In this document: in pieces, positions 52,896-61,173 of the stretch
Layout of the letters: each line of letters opens with the position of its first letter
How positions within the stretch are numbered: position 1 is the stretch's first letter
Source of the DNA: Cellulomonas fimi ATCC 484
GTDB lineage: Bacteria > Actinomycetota > Actinomycetes > Actinomycetales > Cellulomonadaceae
Reading direction: 5' to 3'
Length of the DNA stretch: 64,000 nucleotides
NCBI RefSeq assembly: GCF_000212695.1
Contig: NC_015514.1
Span: 1,116,001 to 1,180,000, forward strand
Position numbers and translations under genes: made by a program
The notes under the pieces: model-generated
Database searches by the model: none
What the model was told of the DNA's origin: nothing
Seen by the model: only the letters and a program-made list of their open reading frames with translations

Positions 52896-53657
52896 GTGTA
52901 CGCACCGGAGCGGCACCAGCAGATCCTGGCTCGCGCCCGGGCCGAGGGCCGTGTGGACGTCACCGCGCTGGCGGACCAGCTCGACGTCACCCCGGAGACG
53001 ATCCGGCGCGACCTGACCGCCCTCGAGCGGCACGGGCTCGTGCGTCGCGTGCACGGCGGCGCGATCCCCGTCGAGCGCCTCGGGTTCGAGCCCGGCATCG
53101 CGGACCGCGAGGGCGTGCTCGCGGGGGAGAAGGAGCGGATCGCCAAGGCCGCGCTCGACGAGCTGCCCGACGGTGGCGCCGTCATCCTCGACGCGGGCAC
53201 GACGACGGTCCGGCTCGCCGAGCTGCTGCCGTCGGACCGCGAGCTCACGGTCGTCACGCACGCGCTCCCCGTCGCGACCGTCCTGGCGCCGCGCCCCGGC
53301 ATCACGCTGCACCTCGTCGGCGGCACCGTCCGCGGCCGCACGCTCGCGGCCGTCGGGTCGTGGGCCGTACGCGCCCTCGCCGACATCCACGCCGACGTCG
53401 CGTTCGTCGGCACCAACGGGCTGTCGGTCGAGCACGGGCTCACGACGCCCGACCTCGCCGAGGCGGCCGTCAAGCGCGCGCTCGTGCGCAGCGCGCGGCG
53501 CACCGTCGTGCTCGCGGACCACACCAAGCTCGGCCGCGTGGACTTCGCGCACGTCGTCCCGCTCGCCGACGTCGACACGGTCGTCACCGACACCGGCGCG
53601 GAGCCCGAGCTCGTCGACGAGATCGAGGCCGCCGGCACCCGGGTGGTGCGCGCATGA
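52896..53657 (+). CDS. fruR: DeoR-family regulator of fructose use
   Basis: A 253-residue protein. The DeoR winged helix is YAPERHQQILARARAEGRVDVTALADQLDVTPETIRRDLTALERHGLVRRVHGGA (in blocks). The DeoRC effector domain has VILDAGTTTVRLAELL and AFVGTNGLSVEHGLTTPDLAEAAVKRALV. Family members sense fructose-1-phosphate or related sugars. It is first in the fru operon, with GGAGG before the GTG, and its stop overlaps fruK (ATGA). Confidence 0.9.
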   Translation: MYAPERHQQILARARAEGRVDVTALADQLDVTPETIRRDLTALERHGLVRRVHGGAIPVERLGFEPGIADREGVLAGEKERIAKAALDELPDGGAVILDAGTTTVRLAELLPSDRELTVVTHALPVATVLAPRPGITLHLVGGTVRGRTLAAVGSWAVRALADIHADVAFVGTNGLSVEHGLTTPDLAEAAVKRALVRSARRTVVLADHTKLGRVDFAHVVPLADVDTVVTDTGAEPELVDEIEAAGTRVVRA

Positions 53658-54601
53658 TCCTCACGCTCACCCCGAACCCCAGCCTCGACCGGGCGCTGGA
53701 GGTCGACCGGCTCGAGGTCGGCGGCGTCAACCGGGCCGAGGCTGCCTGGGTCCACCCCGGCGGCAAGGGCATCAACGTCTCGCGCGTGCTCGTCGCGCAC
53801 GGCGTGCCCACGCTCGCGGTCCTGCCCGTCGGCGGCGCCGACGGCGCGCGGCTCACCGAGCTGCTGGGCGAGCAGGGCGTGCCCGCCCTGCCCGTGCCCG
53901 TCGCCGAGGACACGCGCACCAACCTCACGCTCGTCGAGCGCGGCGGGACGACGACCAAGGTCAACGCGCCCGGCCCGGCGCTCACCGAGGACGAGGTCGA
54001 GGCGCTCCTTGCCGCCGTCGAGCAGCAGCTGGCCCTGCAGCCCGCCGCGCTGGTCAGCGCCGGCTCGCTGCCGCTCGGCGCACCCGAGTGCTTCTTCGTC
54101 CGCGTCGCGGGCCTCGCCGCACGCCACGCGGTGCCGTTCGCGCTCGACACGTCGGGCCTGCCGCTGACGCGGGCCGTTCGCTCGGGCGGCCTCGCGCTCG
54201 TCAAGCCCAACGACGAGGAGCTCGCCGAGCTCGTCGGGCGCGAGCTCGTGACCGTCGGCGACGTCGTCGAGGCCGCACGCGAGGTCGTCGCCGCCGGGAC
54301 CCGCGCGGTGCTCGTGAGCCTCGGTGCGCACGGTGCGCTGCTCGTGTCCGCGCAGCGCTCCTGGTGGGCGGGCGGCCCGTGTCTCGTGCCGCAGTCCACC
54401 GTCGGTGCGGGCGACTCGACGCTCGCGGGCTTCCTCGCGGGCGACGGCGACGCGGGTGAGCGCCTGCGCCGGGCCGTCGCCTTCGGCCGTGCCGCCGTCC
54501 TCCTGCCGGGCACCGAGGTGCCCCTGCCCGACCAGATCCAGCTCGACGACGTCCGAGTCGTCGAGGACCCCGACCCCCGCACCGCGCTGAAGGAGCTGTG
54601 A
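53654..54601 (+). CDS. fruK: 1-phosphofructokinase
   Basis: This PfkB-family kinase converts fructose-1-phosphate to fructose-1,6-bisphosphate. The 315-residue protein has MILTLTPNPSLDRALEVDRLEVGGVNRAEA, VHPGGKGINVSRVLVAHG, and the anion-hole and catalytic-base motif TVGAGDSTLAGFLAG. Its place before the fructose PTS genes supports this over 6-phosphofructokinase or tagatose-6-phosphate kinase. Confidence 0.95.
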   Translation: MILTLTPNPSLDRALEVDRLEVGGVNRAEAAWVHPGGKGINVSRVLVAHGVPTLAVLPVGGADGARLTELLGEQGVPALPVPVAEDTRTNLTLVERGGTTTKVNAPGPALTEDEVEALLAAVEQQLALQPAALVSAGSLPLGAPECFFVRVAGLAARHAVPFALDTSGLPLTRAVRSGGLALVKPNDEELAELVGRELVTVGDVVEAAREVVAAGTRAVLVSLGAHGALLVSAQRSWWAGGPCLVPQSTVGAGDSTLAGFLAGDGDAGERLRRAVAFGRAAVLLPGTEVPLPDQIQLDDVRVVEDPDPRTALKEL

Positions 54602-54602
54602 C

Positions 54603-55058
54603 GTGACCACCCCCCTCATCACCGCCGACCTGGTCGCCGTCGACCTCGTCGCGACGGACCGCGACGACGCGACCCGTCAGCTCATCGACCTGCTGGCCGC
54701 CGCCGGCCGTGTCACCGACGCCGACGGGTTCCACGCCGACGTGCGTGCCCGCGAGGCGCAGATGGCGACCGGCATGCCCGGCGGCATCGGCCTGCCGCAC
54801 GCGCGCTCCGCGCACGTCACCGTGCCGAGCCTCGCGGTCGGCAAGGTGCCCGCGGGCGTCGACTTCGGCGCCCCGGACGGGCCCGCGACGCTCGTCTTCC
54901 TCATCGCCGCCCCCGACTCGGGGGACAGCGCCCACCTGCAGATCCTCGCCGCGCTCGCGCGGCGCCTCGTGCACGAGTCGTTCCGGACGTCCCTCAAGGA
55001 CGCACCGGACGCCGCGACCGTCGCCGAGATCGTCACCCGAGAGGTCGTGCCCGCATGA
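54603..55058 (+). CDS. PTS fructose transporter subunit IIA
   Basis: A 151-residue EIIA(Fru) domain protein. It takes phosphate from HPr on His66 in GGIGLPHARS and passes it to IIB. GMPGGIGLPHA and LVFLIAAPDSGDSAHLQILAALAR are typical. It is a stand-alone protein, where many species fuse IIA to HPr or IIBC. The GTG start lies one base after the fruK stop. Its stop overlaps the IIBC start (ATGA). Confidence 0.94.
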   Translation: MTTPLITADLVAVDLVATDRDDATRQLIDLLAAAGRVTDADGFHADVRAREAQMATGMPGGIGLPHARSAHVTVPSLAVGKVPAGVDFGAPDGPATLVFLIAAPDSGDSAHLQILAALARRLVHESFRTSLKDAPDAATVAEIVTREVVPA

Positions 55059-56575
55059 AGCTCGTCGCCGTCACCTCGTGCCCCACGGGGATCGCGCACA
55101 CGTACATGGCCGCCGAGGCGCTCGAGCAGGCCGGCCGCGCCGCCGGCCACGAGGTCGCCGTCGAGACGCAGGGTGCCGCCGGCTCGATGCCGCTCGACCC
55201 GCGCGTCATCGCCGACGCCGACGGCGTGATCTACGCCGCCGACCTCGAGGTCAAGGACAAGGACCGGTTCGCCGGCAAGCCGTTCGTCGACGTCGGCGTG
55301 AAGAAGGCCGTGCACGACGCCCCCGGCGTCATCGCGGCCGCCGTCGCGGCCGTCGCGTCGGGCGTGCCCGCCCCCGCCGCCACCGCGCACGCACCCGGCA
55401 CCGGCCCCGCGACCAAGGTCGACTCCGGCGCCGGCGCCGGCACGCGCATCCGGCAGTGGCTCATGACGGGCGTGTCGTACATGATCCCGTTCGTCGCCGC
55501 GGGCGGGATCCTCATCGCCCTGTCGTTCATGCTCGCGCAGGTCGCGTGGGGCGAGGAGGGCGTCGTCCTCGTCACGCAGGTGCCCGTCGAGGACCTCATG
55601 ACGTCGTTCAACGTCGTCTCGCTGCAGGACTGGGCGGTGCTGCTGTTCCGCACCGGCGGGGTGGCCTTCGGGTTCCTCGTCCCCGTGCTGTCCGGCTTCA
55701 TCGCCTACGCGATCGCCGACCGGCCCGGCCTCGTGCCCGGGTTCGTCGGGGGCGCGGTGTCCGTCACCGTCGGCGCCGGCTTCCTCGGCGGTCTCGTGAC
55801 CGGCTTCCTCGCCGGGTTCGTGGCGCTGTGGATCTCCCGCTGGAAGGTCCCGAAGGGCGTGCGCGGCGTGATGCCCGTCGTGGTGATCCCGCTGCTGTCG
55901 TCGTTCGTCGTCGGGCTCGTGATGTTCGTCGTCATCGGCCGCCCCATCGCGAGCCTCATGGACGGGCTCAGCAGCTGGCTCAACGGCCTGTCCGGCTCCA
56001 ACCTCGTGCTCCTCGGCCTGCTGCTCGGCGCCATGATGGGCTTCGACCTCGGCGGTCCGATCAACAAGGTCGCGTACACCTTCGCGGTCACGGGCCTGGC
56101 CACCGAGGGCCTCGAGGCCGGTGCCACCCAGTACAAGGTCATGGCCGCCGTCATGGCCGCCGGCATGGTCGCGCCCCTCGCGATGGCGCTCGCGACCGTC
56201 GTGCGCAAGAAGCTGTTCACGCACGCCGAGCAGGAGAACGGCAAGGCCGCGTGGCTGCTCGGGGCCTCGTTCATCTCCGAGGGCGCGATCCCGTTCGCCG
56301 CCGCCGACCCGTGGCGCGTGATCGTGTCGTCCGTGGTCGGGTCGTCCGTCACGGGCGGGCTCGTCATGGCGTTCGGCTCGACGCTGCGCGCCCCGCACGG
56401 CGGCATCTGGGTGCTGCCGCTCATCGGGAACCCGCTCGGGTTCCTCGCCGCGGTCGCCATCGGCACCGTCGTCACCGCCGCGGTGGTCGTCGTGCTCAAG
56501 AGCGCCAAGCCCAACCCGCTGGTGCAGGCCGAGCAGGCCGCCGACCAGCAGGCCCTCGTCGGCCAGACCGCCTGA
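55055..56575 (+). CDS. fruA: PTS fructose transporter subunit IIBC
   Basis: A 506-residue fusion. The IIB domain (1 to about 100) has the phosphorylated Cys9 in VTSCPTGIAHTYMAAEAL. An Ala/Pro linker leads to the membrane IIC domain (about 130-490), with LMTGVSYMIPFVAAGGILIALSF, GFDLGGPINKVAYTF and SEGAIPFAAADPWRV, typical of fructose permeases. It imports fructose as fructose-1-phosphate for FruK. Confidence 0.96.
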   Translation: MKLVAVTSCPTGIAHTYMAAEALEQAGRAAGHEVAVETQGAAGSMPLDPRVIADADGVIYAADLEVKDKDRFAGKPFVDVGVKKAVHDAPGVIAAAVAAVASGVPAPAATAHAPGTGPATKVDSGAGAGTRIRQWLMTGVSYMIPFVAAGGILIALSFMLAQVAWGEEGVVLVTQVPVEDLMTSFNVVSLQDWAVLLFRTGGVAFGFLVPVLSGFIAYAIADRPGLVPGFVGGAVSVTVGAGFLGGLVTGFLAGFVALWISRWKVPKGVRGVMPVVVIPLLSSFVVGLVMFVVIGRPIASLMDGLSSWLNGLSGSNLVLLGLLLGAMMGFDLGGPINKVAYTFAVTGLATEGLEAGATQYKVMAAVMAAGMVAPLAMALATVVRKKLFTHAEQENGKAAWLLGASFISEGAIPFAAADPWRVIVSSVVGSSVTGGLVMAFGSTLRAPHGGIWVLPLIGNPLGFLAAVAIGTVVTAAVVVVLKSAKPNPLVQAEQAADQQALVGQTA

Positions 56576-56616
56576 GCGCGGCACCGGCCGGATCGCATCG
56601 GAAACGGAGAGAACCC

Positions 56617-56919
56617 ATGGCTCAGCGCACCGCCGTCGTCGCCTCCCGCGTGGGGCTGCACGCCCGCCCGGCGATGATCTTCACCAACGCGGTCGCCGCC
56701 ACCGGCGTCCCGGTGACCCTCGCCCGGCCGGGCGGCGAGCCCGTCGACGCGAGCAGCATCCTGTTCGTCATGTCGCTCGGCGTCCCGCACGGCGAGGAGG
56801 TCACGCTCACCACCGAGGACGGTGCCGAGCGCGTGCTCGACGAGCTCGTCACGCTGCTCGAGACCGACCTCGACGCGCAGGACGCCCCCACGGGCGCGTC
56901 GGGAGGGTCGGCGTCGTGA
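56617..56919 (+). CDS. ptsH: Phosphocarrier protein HPr
   Basis: A 100-residue general PTS protein. His15 in VGLHARPA receives phosphate from enzyme I. The region around residue 46 (DASSILFVMSLG) has two Ser, but HPr kinase is not generally known in actinobacteria. A short Ala/Gly/Ser tail extends the usual 88 residues. AACGGAGAG precedes the ATG. Confidence 0.95.
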   Translation: MAQRTAVVASRVGLHARPAMIFTNAVAATGVPVTLARPGGEPVDASSILFVMSLGVPHGEEVTLTTEDGAERVLDELVTLLETDLDAQDAPTGASGGSAS

Positions 56920-58616
56920 CCGGCGACCGCGTGCTGCGCGGCGTCGGCGTCGGCCGTCGCGGGGTCGTCGGGCCCGTCGCGCAGGTGCAGCCCGCGCCGT
57001 TCGTGCAGGACGACGCCCCGCTGCTCGTCGACGGGGTCCCGGCCGACCCGGCCACCGCACGGCAGGTCGTCGACGACGCGTTCACGCACGTCGTCGACGA
57101 CCTGCGGGCCCAGTCCGCGCGCGCCACCGGCACGGTGCGCGACGTCCTCGCCGCGACCGCGCAGATGGCCGACGACAAGGCGCTGCGCAGCCAGGTGCTC
57201 ACGCGCGTCGCCGCGGGCGACCACGTGGTGCACGCCGTCGACGGGGTCGTGGCGATGTTCGCCACCATGTTCGAGCAGGCCGGCGGCTACCTCGCCGAGC
57301 GGGTCACCGACCTGCACTCGGTCCGCGACCGGGTCGTCGCCCGAGCCCTGGGGCTGCCGGCCCCGGGCGTGCCGGCCCTCGACCGGCCGTCCGTGGTGGT
57401 CGCGCGGGACCTCGCGCCGGCCGACACCGCGGCCCTCGACCTCGACAACGTCCTCGCGATCGTGACCGAGCTCGGCGGACCCACCGGCCACACCGCGATC
57501 ATCGCGGGCCAGCTCGGCCTGCCGTGCCTCGTGCAGGTCCCGTTCGCGACGACCCTCCAGGACGGCACCGAGGTCGCGGTCGACGCGGCCGCCGGCACCG
57601 TCACGGTGGACCCGGACGACGCGCTGCGGGCCGAGCTGGCCCGGCGCGCGCAGGCCGAGGACGCGCTCGCCGCCGACGAGGCCCCGGGCGCCACCGCCGA
57701 CGGGCACGCCGTCCAGCTGCTCGCGAACATCGGGACGCCGCAGGACGCCGAGCGCGTGGCCGGCACCGCCGTCGAGGGCGTGGGCCTGTTCCGCACCGAG
57801 GTGCTGTTCCTCGAGCGCACGACCGCCCCGACGCGCGACGAGCAGGCGCGCGCGTACGCGCAGGCGCTGGCCGCGATGGGGGAGCGCAAGGTCGTCGTGC
57901 GGACGCTCGACGCCGGCGCGGACAAGCCGCTCGCGTTCGCCACCCAGCCCGACGAGGAGAACCCGGCGCTCGGCGTGCGGGGCTACCGGCTGGTGCGGCG
58001 CGACCCGGAGCTGCTCGACGTGCAGCTCGCGGCGCTCGGTGCGGCGCAGTCGGAGGCGGGCACGCCTCCCTGGGTCATGGCACCGATGGTGTCCACGGCG
58101 GCCGAGGCCCGCGACTTCGCCGCCCGCGCCCGCGCGCACGGCATCGCCACGGTCGGCGTCATGGTCGAGGTCCCCGCCGCTGCGCTGCGGGCGCGGGAGA
58201 TCCTCGCGGAGGTCGACTTCGTGTCGCTCGGCACCAACGACCTCGCGCAGTACACGATGGCCACCGACCGGCTGCGCGGCGAGCTCGCCGACCTGCTCGA
58301 CCCGTGGCAGCCCGCGGTCCTCGACCTCGTCGACGCGACCGCCCGGGCCGGCCAGGAGCTGCACAAGCCCGTCGGCGTGTGCGGGGAGTCCGCGTCGGAC
58401 CCGCTCCTCGCGCTGGTCCTGGTGGGGCTCGGCGTGACGAGCCTGTCGATGTCCGCGGGCGCCGTGCCCGCCGTGCGGTACGCGCTGCGCCACCACACGC
58501 GCGCGCAGTGCGCGACGATCGCCGCCGCCGCGCTCGCGGCACCCTCGGCGGAGGCGGCCCGCGCCGCCGTCGTCGCCCTGCTCGTGCCCGAGGTCCGCGC
58601 CACCCTCGGGGTCTGA
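56916..58616 (+). CDS. ptsI: Phosphoenolpyruvate-protein phosphotransferase (PTS enzyme I)
   Basis: A 566-residue protein that passes phosphate from PEP to HPr. The phosphorylated His192 lies in ELGGPTGHTAIIAGQLGLPCLV. The C-terminal PEP-binding barrel has GVGLFRTEVLFLER, SLGTNDLAQYTMATDR and GVCGESASDPLLA. The GTG overlaps the ptsH stop (GTGA). Having ptsH and ptsI here makes the fru operon self-sufficient. Confidence 0.96.
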   Translation: MTGDRVLRGVGVGRRGVVGPVAQVQPAPFVQDDAPLLVDGVPADPATARQVVDDAFTHVVDDLRAQSARATGTVRDVLAATAQMADDKALRSQVLTRVAAGDHVVHAVDGVVAMFATMFEQAGGYLAERVTDLHSVRDRVVARALGLPAPGVPALDRPSVVVARDLAPADTAALDLDNVLAIVTELGGPTGHTAIIAGQLGLPCLVQVPFATTLQDGTEVAVDAAAGTVTVDPDDALRAELARRAQAEDALAADEAPGATADGHAVQLLANIGTPQDAERVAGTAVEGVGLFRTEVLFLERTTAPTRDEQARAYAQALAAMGERKVVVRTLDAGADKPLAFATQPDEENPALGVRGYRLVRRDPELLDVQLAALGAAQSEAGTPPWVMAPMVSTAAEARDFAARARAHGIATVGVMVEVPAAALRAREILAEVDFVSLGTNDLAQYTMATDRLRGELADLLDPWQPAVLDLVDATARAGQELHKPVGVCGESASDPLLALVLVGLGVTSLSMSAGAVPAVRYALRHHTRAQCATIAAAALAAPSAEAARAAVVALLVPEVRATLGV

Positions 58617-58618
58617 GC

Positions 58619-59488
58619 GTGGGCGCCGGGACCTGGCCCGCGCCCGGGCCGCGCGCGTGGCGGGCGGACGCCGCGCCCGTGCCGTGCGAGGCGACCGACG
58701 TGGGCGGGCTGCTGCGCCGCGTCGTGGGGGACGACCTCGTCGGGGTGTGGCTGCACGGGTCGGCGGTCGCGGGCGGCCTGCGCCCCGACAGCGACGTCGA
58801 CGTGCTCGCGGTCGTCGCGCGGCCGCTCGACGACGCGCGCCGCGCCGCCCTCGTCGCGGGCCTGCTGGAGGTGTCCGGCCGGTACCCGCGCCGCGACGCG
58901 GCGGCCCGGCCGGTCGAGCTCGCGGTCGTCGTGCGCGACGACGTCCTGCCCTGGCGGTACCCGCCCGTGTGCGACCTGCTGTACGGCGAGTGGCTGCGGG
59001 AGGGGTGCGAGGCGGGGGACCTGCCGCGGCGGGGCGTCGACGCGGACCTCGCGGTGCTGCTCACGGTCGTGCGCGCGCACGGCGTCCCCGTCGTGGGGCC
59101 CGGTGCCGTGACGGTCCTCGACCGTGTCCCGGGCGCGGACCTGCGCCGTGCGGTGCTCGACGGCGTCGGCGCCCTGCTCGACGACCTGCGGGGCGACGAG
59201 CGCAACGTGCTGCTCACCCTCGCGCGCGTCGTCGTCACGGTGCGCACCGGCTGGATCGTGCCGAAGGACGAGGCCGCGGCCACAGTCGCCGACGACCTGC
59301 CCGCCGACTCCGCCGCCGTCCTGCGCCGCGCCCGGGCCGCCTACCTCGGCATCGCGGCCGACGAGCCGGTCGGGCCGGACGCGCTCGTGGCCGCGACCGC
59401 CGAGCGGCTCGTCGCGCTCGCCCACGACGCGGACCGCGCCGCACCGCCGCCCTCACGGCCCGTCCCGGTGGTGCCGCGCGTACCCTGA
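58619..59488 (+). CDS. AadA-like aminoglycoside nucleotidyltransferase family protein
   Basis: A 289-residue protein. The nucleotidyltransferase core LHGSAVAGGLRPDSDVDVLAVV holds the Gly-Ser and the metal-binding Asp59/Asp61. Glu100 in RPVELAVVVRDDVLPWRYPP matches the catalytic-base region of AadA. The C-terminal helical domain (ERNVLLTLARVVVTVRTGWIVPKDEAA, ARAAYLGIA) is of the ANT(3'')/(9) type. It is chromosomal, 2 bases after ptsI, without integron or transposon signs. A resistance role is possible but unproved; a house function is equally possible. Confidence 0.87.
   Translation: MGAGTWPAPGPRAWRADAAPVPCEATDVGGLLRRVVGDDLVGVWLHGSAVAGGLRPDSDVDVLAVVARPLDDARRAALVAGLLEVSGRYPRRDAAARPVELAVVVRDDVLPWRYPPVCDLLYGEWLREGCEAGDLPRRGVDADLAVLLTVVRAHGVPVVGPGAVTVLDRVPGADLRRAVLDGVGALLDDLRGDERNVLLTLARVVVTVRTGWIVPKDEAAATVADDLPADSAAVLRRARAAYLGIAADEPVGPDALVAATAERLVALAHDADRAAPPPSRPVPVVPRVP
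59481..59486 (+). promoter_or_regulatory. -10 hexamer TACCCT inside the end of the AadA-like gene
   Basis: It ends 7 bases before the ATG at 59494 and could start a separate leaderless mRNA for the dehydrogenase. Confidence 0.45.
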
Positions 59489-59493
59489 CGCGC

Positions 59494-61104
59494 ATGGCGC
59501 ACGACGGAACCGAGCTGCACGACCCGGAGACCGACCCGCTCGCGACCTACGTCCTCGAGCCCGACGACGTCCGCACCCTGCTCGCGCGCGTCGTCGCGCA
59601 GCCGGGCGCGGCGACCCACACCGCGCACGCCCCGTTCACGGGCGGCCCCATCGCGGCCGTCCCGCTGTCCACGCCCGACGACGTGGCGCGTGCCGCCCGG
59701 GCCGCGCGAGCCGCGCACCGGCTGTGGGCCGCGGCCCCGCTGCGTCGCCGCACCGCGGTGCTGTCGCGGCTGCACGACCTGGTGCTCGAGCGGCAGAGCG
59801 ACGTGCTCGACCTCATCCAGCTCGAGTCCGGCAAGTCCCGCGCGTCCGCGTTCGAGGAGGTCTGCGACATCGCGATGGTCGCCCGGCACTACGCCGTGCG
59901 GGCCGGTCGCTACCTGCGCCCGCGGACCGTGCCCGGCCTCATCCCGGGGCTCACGACCACCCGCGTGCTGCGGCACCCCGTGGGCGTCGTCGGCATCGTC
60001 GCGCCCTGGAACTTCCCGCTCACGCTCACGCTCGGCGACGTGCTGCCCGCCCTCGTCGCGGGGAACGGCGTCGTGCTGCGCCCCGACCCGCAGACCGCGC
60101 TCACCGCGCTGTGGGCGGCCGAGCTGCTCGAGGAGGCCGGGCTGCCCGAGGGCCTGCTGCAGGTCGTCGTCGGCGACGGCCCGACCGTGGGCGCCGCGGT
60201 CGTCGAGCACGTCGACCACGTGAGCTTCACCGGGTCGACCGCGACCGGGCGCGTCGTCGCCGCGGCCGCGGGGGAGCGGCTCGTGCCCGCGACGCTCGAG
60301 CTCGGCGGCAAGAACCCCATGTACGTCGCGGAGGACGTCGACGTCGAGGTCGCCGCCGAGGGGGCCGTGCGCGCGTGCTTCGTCGGGGCGGGGCAGGTGT
60401 GCGTGAGCGTCGAGCGCGTGTACGTGCGCGGAGAGGTGTTCGACGCGTTCGCGGAGGCGTTCGCACGCCGCACGCGCGCGCTGCGCCTCGGCGCCGGCCT
60501 CGACTACCGGTCGGACGTCGGGTCGCTCACGTCCGCCGCGCAGCTGGCCACCGTCGTCGAGCACGTCGAGGACGCGATCGGGCACGGCGCGACCGTCCTG
60601 GCCGGGGCCGTGCACCGCAGCGACCTCGGGCCGTACTTCTACGAGCCGACGATCCTCGCGGACGTGCCGCCCGAGGCGCGCCTGCACCGCGAGGAGACGT
60701 TCGGTCCCGTCGTCGCGCTCTACCCGGTCGCGTCGGACGACGAGGCCGTCGCCGCGATGAACGACAGCGACCTCGGCCTCAACGCGAGCATCTGGACGGC
60801 CGACACGCGCCGCGGTGCGGCACTCGCCCGGCGCGTGCGGGCCGGCACCGTCAACGTCAACGAGGGGTACGTCGCCGCGTGGGGTTCCCTCGGTGCACCG
60901 CAGGGCGGGATCGGCGCGTCGGGGCACGGGCACCGGCACGGGCGTGAGGGGCTGTGGGAGACGACGCGCGTGCAGACGGTCGCCGTGCAGCACGGGGTGC
61001 ACTCCGGGCTGGGCCTGCACCGGCTGTTCGACCTCGGGACCGAGACGTGGCCGCGCGTGTACGGGCAGGTGCTGCGCGCCATGAAGGCCGCCCGCCTGCC
61101 CTGA
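59494..61104 (+). CDS. Aldehyde dehydrogenase, succinate-semialdehyde dehydrogenase (GabD2)-like
   Basis: A 536-residue ALDH. Glu269 (TLELGGKNP) and Cys303 (GAGQVCVS) are the catalytic pair. GIVAPWNFPLTL and EETFGPVVALYPV are family blocks. The closest general type is the actinobacterial succinic semialdehyde dehydrogenase 2. The conserved cofactor Lys in the VLKP motif is Arg here (VVLRPDPQT), which may change NAD(P) binding. The C-terminus is extended by about 30 residues (GLGLHRLFDLGTETWPR) that may help oligomer contacts. Confidence 0.9.
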   Translation: MAHDGTELHDPETDPLATYVLEPDDVRTLLARVVAQPGAATHTAHAPFTGGPIAAVPLSTPDDVARAARAARAAHRLWAAAPLRRRTAVLSRLHDLVLERQSDVLDLIQLESGKSRASAFEEVCDIAMVARHYAVRAGRYLRPRTVPGLIPGLTTTRVLRHPVGVVGIVAPWNFPLTLTLGDVLPALVAGNGVVLRPDPQTALTALWAAELLEEAGLPEGLLQVVVGDGPTVGAAVVEHVDHVSFTGSTATGRVVAAAAGERLVPATLELGGKNPMYVAEDVDVEVAAEGAVRACFVGAGQVCVSVERVYVRGEVFDAFAEAFARRTRALRLGAGLDYRSDVGSLTSAAQLATVVEHVEDAIGHGATVLAGAVHRSDLGPYFYEPTILADVPPEARLHREETFGPVVALYPVASDDEAVAAMNDSDLGLNASIWTADTRRGAALARRVRAGTVNVNEGYVAAWGSLGAPQGGIGASGHGHRHGREGLWETTRVQTVAVQHGVHSGLGLHRLFDLGTETWPRVYGQVLRAMKAARLP

Positions 61105-61115
61105 GCCGGACGCAC

Positions 61116-61151
61116 CGACGCCCCCGGCCGCGCGTGCGGTCGGGGGCGTCG
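61116..61151. terminator. Bidirectional terminator between the dehydrogenase and ackA
   Basis: A perfect 11-bp stem (61116-61126 with 61141-61151) with an inner CCGC/GCGG pair, between convergent genes. Confidence 0.78.
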
Positions 61152-61173
61152 GGCTGCTGCGGGGCGGGAGGCG

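Noticed and set aside
58619..59488. Integron gene cassette
   Set aside because: The AadA-like gene lacks attC-like flanks, integrase or altered base composition and overlaps functionally with the fru operon layout.
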